NCBI RefSeq assembly: GCF_025602895.1
Contig: NW_026516357.1
Location: forward strand, 27,313-91,312
Reading direction: 5' to 3'
Length of the DNA: 64,000 bases
Source of the DNA: Polychytrium aggregatum
Lineage: Eukaryota; Chytridiomycota; Chytridiomycetes; Polychytriales
Below, in pieces: positions 1 to 9,214 of the stretch. The translations under genes and the position numbers were made by a program. A model generated the notes under the pieces. That model saw nothing but the letters and a program-made list of their open reading frames with translations. It searched no databases and was not told the DNA's origin. The number at the start of each line of letters is the position of its first letter. Within the stretch, counting starts at the first letter, position 1.

Positions 1-1757
1 TGCGACGGGTCAGCACTGTAGATCAAGATATCGTCAAGATACGCAATTGCGAACTGGTCCAACTCGGTGCGCAGGACGTCGTTGATGAAGTGCTGGAACG
101 TCGCTGGCGCGTTGGTGAGCCCAAAGGGCATCACCAAGTACTCGAAGTGCCCATATCGAGTACGGAAAGCTGTCTTCCACTCGTCCCCGGAGCGGATGCG
201 CAGCAGATTGTAGGCTCCACGAAGGTCCAGCTTAGTGAACACCTTCGCGCCTCGAAGTCGGTCCAGCAGCTCGCCGATCAGCGGTAAAGGGTAACGGTTC
301 TTTACCGTGATACCGTTCAGTGCGCGGTAGTCAACGCAAAGACGAAGTGAGCCGTCCTTCTTCTTGACGAAGAGGATTGGCGAGCCTGCTGGGGACGACG
401 AAGGACGAACGAATCCCTTGGCAAGATTCTCGTCGAGATAGTCACGCAGAGCGTGAAGTTCGGGCTCGGACAGTGAGTACAGAGGCCCGAACTTTGGCGA
501 CTTGCCCGGCTCCAAGTCAATGGGGCAGTCGTAAGGGCGATGCGGAGGCAAGGAGTCAGCTTCCTGTTTAGAGAAAACAGACAGGAAGTCCTTGTACTCC
601 GCAGGCACTTCGACAGTCGCAGTGCTCGGCTCGTCAGTGGGCAGGACATGGACCTGAAAGATGGTCAGGGGTTGCGTTCCATGCCTGCATGCATCCAGAG
701 ACTCGCGCATCGAGCGGTAATCAATGCTGCAGACGCGGAGAGGAGCGTCCGAGCTGAGAGGAGGGGCGTGGACAAGGTCAGAATAATGTTCGACGGTTAC
801 TTTATTCTGAACAATGTCCGAAGAACAAACAACAGGAGGAGGTACATCAAGGAGGGAAAGAGAACTGACAGCAGGAGAAGGGGTTTGGGAAGAGCGAAGG
901 GGTTCGGGAGGAACAAGACAAGAAGGGGAAGACGAAGGTGGGAGCGTAGGAGAGGAGCTTAGATCAATCAAAGGAGTGGAATCATCAAGAAGGGGAGTGA
1001 CATTGGAAGGAATTTTACAAGACGAAAGGGAAGAGGTGCATGGAGAGGGGTCGGAATCAACAGAAGGAGGGAGACAAAGAAGACCGCGAGACCAGACAAT
1101 CTTGGGCTCGGCGGTGCGCAACCAAGGAAAGCCAAGGATAAGTGGTTGATGTGGAGACCTGATCACATCGAACCGAAGGCGTTGCGAGACGTCCCCGAGA
1201 ATCACCTCGAGTGGAGCAGTCTCGCGGAGGATGGGGCCAGACGACAGCGGCTTACCATCCACGCCTTCCACTGCCAAGGGCGAAGCCTTGGAGCAGGTGG
1301 GGACAGAGTGTCGAGCAACAAAGTCCTCGTCGATAAAGTTGCCAGAGGCACCAGAATCGACAAGTCCTTCGCACGACAGAGAATCACCAGAAGGAAGACG
1401 AACAGCGACGGGAACAACCAACGAGCAACGACGAACAGACGAAACACAAGACTTTGGTTCGGTACCAGCTTCGGCACCAGGGTTGCGGCTAGCACAGACA
1501 GTTAACTTTGCCGAGGGTTGGCAGGACAGCTCAGGTATTTGCACCTGTGGATGAGGTGCAGTTCCCAGTGACACCAGAGGTGCCACGGGTACTATGCCAG
1601 AGCTGAGAGTGTCCGCCGGTCCAGAGGCAAGGCGAAGCTGTCCGCACATCACTGCTTCCCCAGTACTTACCAAAGGCACCTTACCAATGTCTTCACTTTC
1701 GGAAGGCGGTGGGCACGGCTCCGGTTCAAGGCCTTCACTTAGAACCGGGCCTGGTCG
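1..1757 (-). CDS. Pol polyprotein of gypsy A, partial (protease and start of reverse transcriptase)
   Basis: Pol is read in the -1 frame relative to gag and stays open to the window edge. The aspartic protease motif ([12 protein letters not shown] type) sits near 1340-1370. It is followed by a Ser/Pro-rich linker and the start of reverse transcriptase, including the template-grip stretch [12 protein letters not shown] near 310-340 and the YLDD catalytic region near 20-50. RNase H, integrase and chromodomain must lie outside the window. There is no separate ATG at the pol start, so expression as a Gag-Pol fusion by frameshifting is likely. Substitutions against the copy at 53655-57104 near 1005-1030 change residues but do not introduce stops. 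Confidence 0.88.
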
Positions 1758-2716
1758 TTTCCCGAACTGAAGTCTTGCACTTCTCCATCCTCGTAAACGA
1801 TGGTGCGGATGATCCTCGGGCCGGGAGGTCCAGGGGGCGGTCCGGTAGCTCTGGTAGATCCAAACTTGACGGGGCAGTTTCGTACCAAGTGGCCCTTCTT
1901 GCCACAGTACAGGCAGAGTCCAAAGCGGCGGCGGCGTTGTTTCTCCTCGGCGGTCAGGGGTCCAGAGACGGCAGAGTCCACTTGCATGGGCTCGGAAACA
2001 ATGTAGGAGGGGTGCGGCGGAGCGAGGACGGGCGCGGGAGCGATGGCGGGAACGGCAGCGGAGGCGGAACCAAAGGCGAACTGGGAAGACCGGTAGCGGG
2101 CAGGCGTGCTTCGGCGCTCTTGACGGCGCTCGCGGATTCGTGCATCGAGCTCGTTACAAAGCTCGATGTACTCCTCCAGATCTCGTGGCAGAGGGCGAAC
2201 TCGCGAAAGTTCGTCTCTGACATCATCCGACAAGCCAAGTCGGAAGAACGAGATCTTTGCACCGTCGTTCCAAGTCGTATCGGCGGCAATACGAAGGAAC
2301 TCGGATGCATAGACTGCGCACGGGCGGTTGCCCTGAGACAGTGTGGTGATCACTGACTCGGCAGTCCTGGCCCGATCAGGGTCGTCAAACACTTTGGAAA
2401 AGCGTTCTAGGAAATCGCCAAAAGAGTTGAGTCGGGGATCACCCATCTCAAGCATCGGAGTCGCCCACTGGAGAGCCGGTCCAGTGAGCAGACTAATGAC
2501 GAATCCGACCTTAATCGGGTCAGCAGGGAACCGGTGGGGCTGCATTCGTATATACAGTTTGCACTGATTTACGAATGCCCGGAACCCTTGCCGGTTACCG
2601 TCGTAACGGTCCGGCATCTGCACGCTGTACCCAGCGGCAGGAGCATCGCGAGCTGTCCGGAGCTCGGCGAGCTCGGCCTCCAAGGCACGGAGGCGGTCCA
2701 CGAGGGCAGGATCCAT
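1739..2716 (-). CDS. Gag polyprotein of gypsy A
   Basis: A 325-residue Ty3/gypsy Gag (retrotransposon capsid and nucleocapsid) that packages element RNA into virus-like particles. I start at the first ATG (2716) after the poly-A/T tract and GGGACT-type repeats. The N-terminus is a short coiled region, followed by a retrotransposon capsid domain (about residues 50-190, with [18 protein letters not shown] sequence), a Pro/Ala-rich stretch, and a canonical CX2CX4HX4C zinc knuckle ([16 protein letters not shown]) near the C-terminus. The protein is the same length as the Gag at 52696-53673. A -1 frameshift heptamer (GGGAAAC on the minus strand, 1757-1763) lies just before the stop and leads into pol. 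Confidence 0.92.
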   Translation of the reverse strand: MDPALVDRLRALEAELAELRTARDAPAAGYSVQMPDRYDGNRQGFRAFVNQCKLYIRMQPHRFPADPIKVGFVISLLTGPALQWATPMLEMGDPRLNSFGDFLERFSKVFDDPDRARTAESVITTLSQGNRPCAVYASEFLRIAADTTWNDGAKISFFRLGLSDDVRDELSRVRPLPRDLEEYIELCNELDARIRERRQERRSTPARYRSSQFAFGSASAAVPAIAPAPVLAPPHPSYIVSEPMQVDSAVSGPLTAEEKQRRRRFGLCLYCGKKGHLVRNCPVKFGSTRATGPPPGPPGPRIIRTIVYEDGEVQDFSSGNDQARF

Positions 2717-2796
2717 GGCGGGACTGGGACTGGGACTGGGAAAAAAAAAAGCGAGGAGGTTCAAGAACAGGAGAGCGAAGAGGGCTCAGACACAAG

Positions 2797-3309
2797 TGTG
2801 CTTGAGGTTCGGACAGGACTAGGAAAGGGGCGGGGCTAGGAGCGGAAGATACCAAGCAGGTGGTATCAGTAGAAGAGAGTTCGAACAAAGTGTGAGGAGT
2901 GAACAAGCGCAAGGACGAAGACCAAGTGCTTGGTATGAGCTTTATTAGCTTTTAGCCCCGAACACCAAAGAACAAGTTTTGTTCGAACTGGTGTTCAACA
3001 TAGGCTCAGACATGCAGGGCTATTTATAGACCGGGAGAAGGTCGAGGGGCAAAAGTGGGCGAGAAGGGTGGAGCATCACAGAGAAGCGAGAAGGGGGTGC
3101 GAGAGTGGCTGGTGTGCAAGCGAGAGAGGCTTGGCACAGCCCGGGGACATGTGCCGAGCGGTGGGGGAGGCAGGAAACCAGTAGACGCGGGTGGCAACGG
3201 CGCGTGCTCATGCATGGGGGCAAACAAACACGTGGGGACTCATGATTGGTGCGGAGGGAGAGAGCATGCGGGACAATCTCATTGGTCCGTTGTGATGCTG
3301 GTCATCACA
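2797..3309 (-). repeat. 5' LTR of gypsy A
   Basis: About 513 bp. The outer end starts TGTGATGACC and the inner edge is placed at CACA, giving a short TGTG...CACA inverted repeat. The inner edge is inferred, because no second LTR of this copy is in the window. It contains a TATAAATAG box, an AATAAA signal and strong hairpins, as in the copy at 52097-52609. Confidence 0.7.
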
Positions 3310-3489
3310 TGCCCCCATCAAGAAGAACCCCACTCGCGACTATCGCACCCACTCTGCATCTCCCTCTCCCACCCCTCACACGATCGATATCCCAACCACC
3401 CCTCCCATGAAGGATGGTAATGGAGTTGAGCGAGGTTCTCGCATTTTGTGATTGCGTATGTTTTCAAAATTTACTTTGTGGTTATTCTG
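3310..3489. other. 180-bp unique segment between gypsy A and the IS630/Fanzor element
   Basis: This is the only non-transposon sequence between the LTR of gypsy A and the left TA target of the transposase-Fanzor element. It is pyrimidine-rich at first and AT-rich from 3440 on. A minus-strand reading frame enters from the transposon terminus and ends near 3376, but I see no recognisable domain. Probably viral or host flanking DNA. Confidence 0.5.
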
Positions 3490-3491
3490 TA

Positions 3492-3517
3492 CAGCCAATC
3501 CAATAAAAAACGGGACA
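3492..3517 (+). repeat. Left terminal inverted repeat of IS630/Fanzor copy 1
   Basis: Begins CAGCCAATCC and ends ACGGGACA. It pairs as an inverted repeat with 7251-7276 at 21 of 26 positions. The sequence inside it, through the transposase start, is also shared with copy 2 and with the orphan terminus at 24490-24587. Confidence 0.85.
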
Positions 3518-3574
3518 CCCAGGTTTTGACCATTGATCGAATATTTTGTTACCCAAAACCATCGCGCGCTGACC

Positions 3575-4507
3575 ATGACCATTCGCCACACATCCGACTT
3601 TCGCACCGCCGCATTGCGATGCTACGCCCTCATCCATAGCCTGCGTAAGGTCGCCTCCATATTCAGTGTATCCAAGAGCACCATCCATCGATGGCACCGA
3701 GGATGCAAGCTGGATGACCCATCCCGGGTCCCAGCTCGCAGATCCACTTTCTTCGAGCAGGCATGTCCAGTCATTCGCACCCTGATTGAACAGGACCCGT
3801 TCCAGACTGGTCCTGTGTTGCGATGCAAGCTCGAGTCCATCCTCCAGAGGAAAGTATCACTCTCACTCTGCCACACTGCCATCCAGCGAGCAGGTCTCTC
3901 ACACAAGAGGGCAACACACCTCTACAAGTCCAAGCGACTGGATGAGCGAGTGGCACAGTTCAGGGACCAGGTCCGCTCCATCGACCTGCGGCGATTCGTT
4001 TTTGTCGATGAGACAGGGATCAGGAGATCCATTTTCCCTCTCTACGGATACTCACCGAAGGGTGCTCCGCTTCGCCAGCGCAATCACATGAAACACAAGT
4101 CTGTCTCGGCTGCATTTGCCATCAATCACTCTGGTGTGCTGCATCGCATGTACATCCCCACATCATTCAAGACACACTCGATGGTCGAGTTCTTTGAGCG
4201 AGCGAGCTTCCCAGACGACTCTGTGATTGTGATGGACAATGTCAGCATGCACAAGACAAGGGCTGTCCTGGACTGCATCGAGCACCGAGGATGGTCAGTG
4301 ATCTTCACCCCACCTGCCTCGCCCGACTTCAATCCCATCGAGAACTTCTTTGGGATTGTGAAGCATCAGTACAGGAAGGCAGCAGCGCTGAATGCGTCTG
4401 AGGGGTTCAAGATCGGGATGGTGACCCTGTTCGAGTCCGCCGTGCGGAGGGTGCTTCCAGATGTCTTCCCACCGCTGATTGAGCGCGCGATGCGTTTCTG
4501 GGCGTGA
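3575..4507 (+). CDS. IS630/Tc1-mariner type DD34E transposase, copy 1
   Basis: A 310-residue transposase expected to cut and join the element ends at TA sites. I start at the first ATG (3575). The open frame extends 42 nt upstream into the terminus but has no ATG there. Residues about 5-60 form a helix-turn-helix (VASIFSVSKSTIHRWHRG), followed by a second helical DNA-binding segment. The RNase H-like catalytic core carries Asp in FVFVDETG (about residue 145), Asp in VMDN (about 221) and Glu in NPIEN (about 256). The second Asp and the Glu are separated by 34 residues, giving DD34E. No stop or frameshift is seen, so the protein looks functional. The Fanzor gene starts 87 nt after its stop. Confidence 0.93.
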   Translation: MTIRHTSDFRTAALRCYALIHSLRKVASIFSVSKSTIHRWHRGCKLDDPSRVPARRSTFFEQACPVIRTLIEQDPFQTGPVLRCKLESILQRKVSLSLCHTAIQRAGLSHKRATHLYKSKRLDERVAQFRDQVRSIDLRRFVFVDETGIRRSIFPLYGYSPKGAPLRQRNHMKHKSVSAAFAINHSGVLHRMYIPTSFKTHSMVEFFERASFPDDSVIVMDNVSMHKTRAVLDCIEHRGWSVIFTPPASPDFNPIENFFGIVKHQYRKAAALNASEGFKIGMVTLFESAVRRVLPDVFPPLIERAMRFWA

Positions 4508-4545
4508 ATCATACCATCGAAAAAGTGCGTCAAAATCACCCTTGG

Positions 4546-4566
4546 TTTTTTCTTGCCTATAGGTAG
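4546..4566 (+). promoter_or_regulatory. Candidate promoter tract of Fanzor copy 1 (T6-C followed by CTATA)
   Basis: A run of six T followed by CTTGCCTATAGGTAG lies 29 nt before the Fanzor ATG. It closely resembles the tract before the major capsid gene (17063-17085: T9, CTTGGCTATATAGTAG). Function is inferred from position and similarity only. Confidence 0.5.
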
Positions 4567-4594
4567 AATCAACGGGGTGTCGAAATCGCGACAG

Positions 4595-7162
4595 ATGGCT
4601 CCCCGCAAGAAAAAATCCCCGCCTGACCCAAATCCAGATCCTGGACAACCCAGTGACGCACCTGCTGCCAAAAAACCCGTCATCAAATCATGTCGTGCCT
4701 GTGGATTGACCAACCACGTCAAGCCATTCACCAAGAAATGCAAGGCCCGAACCGAGTTGGGCCCCCCTTCTGACTCGGCGTCTGCCTTTGGCGCCGTTTG
4801 CCAAGCACCCCCTCCAGACGAGTCCAGTGAAGACATCGCCGTTCCGGCCCTCGTGGTCGAGATGCCTGCACCAAAAGTCCCTGTATGTACCACATGTGGG
4901 GAAGAGGGTCATGCCAGAAGCAGCAGCTCGTTGTGTTCAAAAAAGAACCCCCTCTGGAGCTCTACCGAGCCCGACTGTGGTCCAAACGAGTATGCCAAGG
5001 CCGAGTACTCGATCATCAAGTGCACTCTTGACGCCATCATCAAGAACGGCGCCTTGCACGACAAGATTGAGGAGACTGTCCGGGCCATGACACACGTGCA
5101 GTACGAAGCATCTCGGCTCCTGGAGCTGCATCTCAGGCGATGCTTGGACGAGGGCATCACCATCCCCACTGTGTCGTCGAGTGACCCTTCGTTCGTTCGA
5201 AAGTGTTTCAACATGGTGCATACCGGAGCTACAGATGTCAAGAATGGCACGACCCAAGAAGACAAGCACCTCCTCGACACCTATGAGCTGTATCGAAGTA
5301 CATGGAGTGGATCGTGTGCCCTACCTCCTGTAACCCTCCCAAAGGGCACTGGTTCACAGGTCCTCACATTGGCTGTCAAGACCTATGCAGTCAACTGCGA
5401 GACCCACATTCTCGATCGATATTGGTCCCTTCTACGCCGATTCTGCAATCTGGCCCTGATTGCTCCCAAGGATGTCAAGCGACATACACACGTCGATGAG
5501 TGTATGAAGCTGATGGAGAATCCCCTCTCCGATACACTCCTCGGTGATCTGAGGAAATCCTTCGCCCACCATGCCGACCAGCTCTACATCTTTCGCTACA
5601 AAAGCCAACAGGACCTGTACAAAGTCGTACCAGTATTGGCCAGTGAAGTCTCTCGGCTGACCCACCGAAAGGAGACACTGTTCGTGGCGACCATTCGAAA
5701 CAGAATCATCCCCAGGCTCGTGAGGGATACCGATGATCTGAAAGGAGAGTGTGGACGACTGAACGAGGAGATGTGTCGCGCGATCGAACGAAGGCAGTCG
5801 GATCAATACAACGCACTCCACAAACGGCACGAGGAGGTGGAGAAGCAGGTCACCGTCAACACGAAGCGAATCAAGCGATTGACCGACCGACTTGCTCAGA
5901 CCAGGAAACGACACAACGTCCCTCGAGCACAGTGCACCTTGGTCCCGCTCTGCGATGCCAGAGCCAAGTATGTCAAGCTCGACACCAAAGCATTGTGGGA
6001 GTTCCTTGGTTCCCAGAAGGGTACTGGTTTCAAGTGGAACGACCTGAAGACCAAGGTCAATGGCACCACAAAACAAGAGATCTTCTGGCGAAGGACCTTC
6101 AAGCTGGAGTCGAGACTCTTTGGTGCCAGGAAAGAGGGGAAGCAGCTCTTTGGTTGCGAGATCAGCACCGATGGGGTCGGGTGCTCGATCACCACACTCA
6201 GATATAAGATCCTGGAGAAGAAGGGCCCCGATGCCAAGCCGGTACCCAAGACCAAGGTGAACACACTCACTCCCGAGCAGAAGATCCAGACCAGAGTCGG
6301 TCCCATTGACGACTCTCGGACCACATGGATCGGGATCGACCCTGGAGTGGGATCGATCTTCACCGCTGTCAATCGAGCACCCGGTCAATCATCCATCCAG
6401 GAGCAAGACGGTGTCAAGGTGACCAAGGCACAGCGCGCCAACGAGAAGATCGTGTCGTTCTCCAACAAGGAGTACCAGCATCGAACTGGCACCAGTCAGG
6501 CGACCAAGTGGATCCAGAGCACCCACAAGATCCTTGGTCTGCAGGACTGGATGAGCACCACACCAAGTCCCAAGATCCCCGGGGTGGCCCCCTTCCTGCG
6601 ATACATTCGCCATGTGTTCGATGGAGACATGCTGGACAAACAGCTGTACTTCAACCTGACCCGGCGACGGCGATTCAAGCGACTCGATCTCCACAGCAAG
6701 CGACAGCGCACCGTCCACGAGATGTGCAAGCGAGTCATCGACCAGGCAGCAAGGGAGACCGAAGTGGTGATTGCCTTTGGGAATGCATCCTGGAAACAGG
6801 GGAAGGGATATGCCTCCAGTCCCAGGAGACTCAGGTTTGCCAAGTACTTTGAGCAATTCCACCATCACCAGAGACGACCACCAGACCGATCCGTCTCCAA
6901 GATCCATGTGTGCTCGGTGAACGAGTTCAACACATCCCAGGTGTGCTCACACTGTCGGGAAGCCAAGCGACTCGAGTCACCCGAGTATCTTGATATCGAG
7001 AAACCACACTTTGTCCGGAGCTGTGCAAGCTGCCATACGCTGTGGGATCGAGACATCAATGCAGCCAGGAACATGATCTCGGTATGCCAGTCGATCATCG
7101 CCACAGGAGATCGACCGGGTGTATTCAAGACTGTGCTTCCGGACCCACCCAAAACAAAGTGA
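4595..7162 (+). CDS. Fanzor (eukaryotic TnpB-like RNA-guided DNA nuclease), copy 1
   Basis: An 855-residue protein of the Fanzor1 type, the eukaryotic relatives of IS200/605 TnpB and Cas12. Known members use an RNA encoded at the element end to cut DNA. I start at ATG 4595 (MAPRKKK), a basic nuclear-import-like N-terminus. Two Cys/His clusters follow (CRACGLTNHVKPFTKKC and CTTCGEEGHARSSSSLC), then a long helical region rich in charged residues (about 90-430) and the RuvC-like nuclease. RuvC-I Asp is in WIGIDPGVGS (about residue 580), the RuvC-II region is IAFGNASWKQGKG (about 726), a four-Cys zinc finger with CSHC and CASC lies at about 786-812, and RuvC-III Asp is in DRDINAARN (about 818). 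The usual RuvC-II Glu is absent from the expected place, matching the rearranged catalytic site described for Fanzors. Confidence 0.92.
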   Translation: MAPRKKKSPPDPNPDPGQPSDAPAAKKPVIKSCRACGLTNHVKPFTKKCKARTELGPPSDSASAFGAVCQAPPPDESSEDIAVPALVVEMPAPKVPVCTTCGEEGHARSSSSLCSKKNPLWSSTEPDCGPNEYAKAEYSIIKCTLDAIIKNGALHDKIEETVRAMTHVQYEASRLLELHLRRCLDEGITIPTVSSSDPSFVRKCFNMVHTGATDVKNGTTQEDKHLLDTYELYRSTWSGSCALPPVTLPKGTGSQVLTLAVKTYAVNCETHILDRYWSLLRRFCNLALIAPKDVKRHTHVDECMKLMENPLSDTLLGDLRKSFAHHADQLYIFRYKSQQDLYKVVPVLASEVSRLTHRKETLFVATIRNRIIPRLVRDTDDLKGECGRLNEEMCRAIERRQSDQYNALHKRHEEVEKQVTVNTKRIKRLTDRLAQTRKRHNVPRAQCTLVPLCDARAKYVKLDTKALWEFLGSQKGTGFKWNDLKTKVNGTTKQEIFWRRTFKLESRLFGARKEGKQLFGCEISTDGVGCSITTLRYKILEKKGPDAKPVPKTKVNTLTPEQKIQTRVGPIDDSRTTWIGIDPGVGSIFTAVNRAPGQSSIQEQDGVKVTKAQRANEKIVSFSNKEYQHRTGTSQATKWIQSTHKILGLQDWMSTTPSPKIPGVAPFLRYIRHVFDGDMLDKQLYFNLTRRRRFKRLDLHSKRQRTVHEMCKRVIDQAARETEVVIAFGNASWKQGKGYASSPRRLRFAKYFEQFHHHQRRPPDRSVSKIHVCSVNEFNTSQVCSHCREAKRLESPEYLDIEKPHFVRSCASCHTLWDRDINAARNMISVCQSIIATGDRPGVFKTVLPDPPKTK

Positions 7163-7276
7163 TTGCCAACCAGGACGGGAAACAATCGCACGACCTGCCC
7201 ACTGGGGTCTACGGATCAGCAGACCTGTGTCGCTGATGCCAGGAAGTGACTGTCCCGTTTCTTTCTGGTTTGACTG
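7163..7276 (+). ncRNA. Candidate Fanzor guide-RNA scaffold (right end of copy 1)
   Basis: The 114 nt between the Fanzor stop and the right end are noncoding and identical to those of copy 2, although the coding region differs at many sites. Short stems can be drawn: ATCAGC with GCTGAT, and GGTCT with AGACC. In TnpB and Fanzor systems the guide RNA scaffold occupies the 3' end of the element, and the guide is read from the flank just beyond it. That role is inferred here. Confidence 0.55.
7251..7276 (-). repeat. Right terminal inverted repeat of IS630/Fanzor copy 1
   Basis: Reads, on the minus strand, CAGTCAAACC through ACGGGACA. It ends in CTG next to the TA at 7277-7278 and matches the left repeat at 21 of 26 positions. 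Confidence 0.85.
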
Positions 7277-7278
7277 TA

Positions 7279-7522
7279 CACCACCACTCCATACCAATAT
7301 GAAATACCCACAGCACCTTCCTTCCCATGCCCGATGTGGCAGTACCAAATGTCACCAAACCAAGCGCCGCAGCCCCAATACATGATCGTCATTCCATCAG
7401 CACCCCAACCACAGCAACCCCCCAGTGTCCCAGGGTATTATCCGAGTGGCATGTGTACGTTGTAGCGCATCGATATTTGGAGCAAATATTTGACTGTATA
7501 GCATTAGGATCTGTCGAGCGTC
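7279..7522. other. Upstream region of the split virion-protein gene
   Basis: 244 bp between the transposon and the virion gene start. AT-rich patches lie at 7468-7510, including a near palindrome around ATATTTGGAGCAAATATTT, which could be part of the promoter. No T6-C tract like that of other viral genes is seen. No gene recognised. Confidence 0.45.
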
Positions 7523-8352
7523 ATGCAGAGACCACTGTATGACATTATGAATGTGCCTCGAGGAGGGCAGTATGTGAATAAAATACCTTCCATCGACGAG
7601 CTGAATTCCTTGTTCACCGCGCGGGATGTGAGTCGGTTCACCCAGTATTATGAGCATCTGGTCGAGGACGAGCAGGAGCAGCAGAAACAGCAGCAAACGA
7701 CAGTGCCAGCGATTGTCCCCAATCCAGCTCCTACCCAGGTCACCAAGTCGGAAAATGTCGTAACGGTCGTCTGTGTGGACAGCCGTGACCGCGATATGCT
7801 CACATACCCGCAAGCCAACTCGTTCCGGATGGGTCTCGGGAGAGTGTTCTCGAACGTCACAAAAGTCGAGCTGATCAGCACCGAGATTCCTAATGTCGAT
7901 GCCGTGATCAATCCCACAAACAACACAATCTCGTGGTACGACCAAGGTGATCTGACCTTTGGTGGCATCCCTCAAATGTATCAAATAACGATCCCCACGG
8001 GATCATACACGACCAGTCAGCTACAGACGGTCATCCAGAACCTCTTTTCCAGCATCCCTCGCCAGGACGGCACCGGTGCGGTGCTGATGCACTACGCTTT
8101 GACCACAATCGATGCGGCAACCGGAATTGTGAACATCACGTCGCTCATCACCAATATGTGTGGCACCAACCCCATCACTGTCGTTGCGGGTTCCAACATT
8201 GCCACGGTCGTCAGCCCGGCCCATGGATACAGCAGCGGGCAGACAGCGTGGGTGCTGGATGTGAGCGGATATATTGGCGGTCTGGATTCCTCTGTTTTCA
8301 CCGGGGCATTTACCTCCATCAATGTAACGGGTCCAGACACATTCCAGGTCGC
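7523..8352 (+). pseudogene. NCLDV virion structural protein, 5' part (split by gypsy B1)
   Basis: First 276 codons of a gene that continues at 14765-16076. The reading frame matches exactly across the insertion once one GTCGC target copy is removed, and the combined length (2142 nt, 713 residues) is divisible by three. After a Gln-rich N-terminal segment, residues about 85-130 contain VVCVDSRDRDMLTYPQ and a stretch ending in LISTEIPN. As far as I recall, this SRDRD...STEIPN pattern is typical of a widespread giant-virus virion protein family with a beta-rich body. The window does not show whether it is a minor capsid or another particle component. As the sequence stands, translation would run into the LTR and stop at 8620. 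Confidence 0.75.
8348..8352. repeat. Target site duplication of gypsy B1, left copy (GTCGC)
   Basis: Five bases GTCGC immediately before the LTR are repeated at 14760-14764 immediately after the second LTR. This proves insertion of a complete element into the virion-protein gene. Confidence 0.95.
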
Positions 8353-9143
8353 TGTTAGGGATAGCTCCTGCTTGTTCTCCACTTTGACTGCCCACTTGGC
8401 TGTTCTTTTGCCTTTCTGTTTGTTTGTGTGTAGCCTTGCAGTTCCCCTCCAATTTTCCGCCCTTTGCCTGTCTTTTCCGCTCCTTCCGCACTTCCGTTTT
8501 CCCGCGCTGCTCCGCTTCCTTTGTCTTCTCCGCACGCGCCGGTTTGTTTGTGCACGCGCCTTGCTGCGATTGGTTGCAATTCGGCTGCCGGTCATGTGTC
8601 CCCCCACCGGTGACTCATGACCTGCCTGACCGCCCCAAACCTTCGCCTATCTCGCATGCATTTGCCCCAACCTTATACTTGACCAATCCGCTTCTTGGAC
8701 GTTGAGTCACATTGCTTCGCCTTTGCACGTTTCTCCTGCCAGGTGCTTCGCTTTTGCTTGCGCCTCTCTCGCTTTGGTTCTCTGCCTGTCTCGGTGGTCC
8801 TTCTCGGCCCTCGTTCATGCATCGCCCCCTTCGCCCTGCTCAATCGCCCACTTTTCCCTCCCTTGGCCGCCCTTCGCTGCCAAGTCCGGACTTGTCTATA
8901 AATAGCCTGACCCCCGCGATGTGTAGTCGAACCTCAGCGTTCAAAATAGGACTAAATAAAGTGCCTTCTACTTTATTCTCTGAGTGTTCCTCACGTCTCA
9001 TTTCGAGACTAGTCTTATCTTGAACGGATCTTTGCTTCCCTCGCTCCCTCTCCGAGTCCACTTCGGACTTTACCCTTGCCTTCCCTGAGCTCACTTCGAG
9101 CTCACTTCTTCTTTTGCCGTTGAGTCCCCTTCGGACTCTAACA
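8353..9143 (+). repeat. 5' LTR of gypsy B1
   Basis: 791 bp, TGTTAG...CTAACA. TATAAATAG box at 8897-8905. The AATAAA signal at 8955-8960 lies within a 7-bp stem (8955-8961 with 8971-8977). Four further hairpins with five-base loops ending TTC follow at 8995-9009, 9054-9070, 9087-9103 and 9122-9138. Confidence 0.95.
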
Positions 9144-9214
9144 TCATTTTGAACGCTCCCTCTTGGCTTCCCGGCCTTTCTTCTTCTTTCGCCTCTCTTT
9201 CCCTCGTCGATCCG

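Larger units (their letters stand above)
1..3309 (-). mobile_element. Ty3/gypsy retrotransposon A, 5' part only (runs off the window)
   Basis: Reading on the minus strand there is a 5' LTR, a gag with a zinc knuckle, and the protease and part of the reverse transcriptase of pol, which leaves the window at base 1. It is nearly identical to the plus-strand element at 52097-57104, with a few clustered substitutions (for example around 1005-1030) and a different length of the A/T tract before gag (10 versus 15). The outer LTR edge at 3309 is set by where the two copies stop matching. The 3' LTR and target duplication are not visible. Confidence 0.93.
3492..7276 (+). mobile_element. Tc1/mariner-IS630 type element carrying a transposase and a Fanzor, copy 1
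   Basis: The element is 3785 bp, flanked by TA dinucleotides (3490-3491 and 7277-7278) as expected for Tc1/mariner-IS630 transposition. The ends are imperfect inverted repeats, 26 nt with 21 matches, starting CAG and sharing the block AAACGGGACA. It carries two genes in the same direction, transposase then Fanzor, with a conserved structured tail before the right end. Copy 2 at 18593-22375 has the same layout and is nearly identical, showing recent mobility. Pairing of Fanzor-type nucleases with DNA transposons is known in eukaryotes and their large DNA viruses. Confidence 0.93.

Noticed and set aside
4600-4930. Cys/His clusters at the Fanzor N-terminus as a captured retroviral zinc knuckle
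   Set aside because: The spacings do not fit CX2CX4HX4C, and the segment is present in both copies as part of one intact protein.
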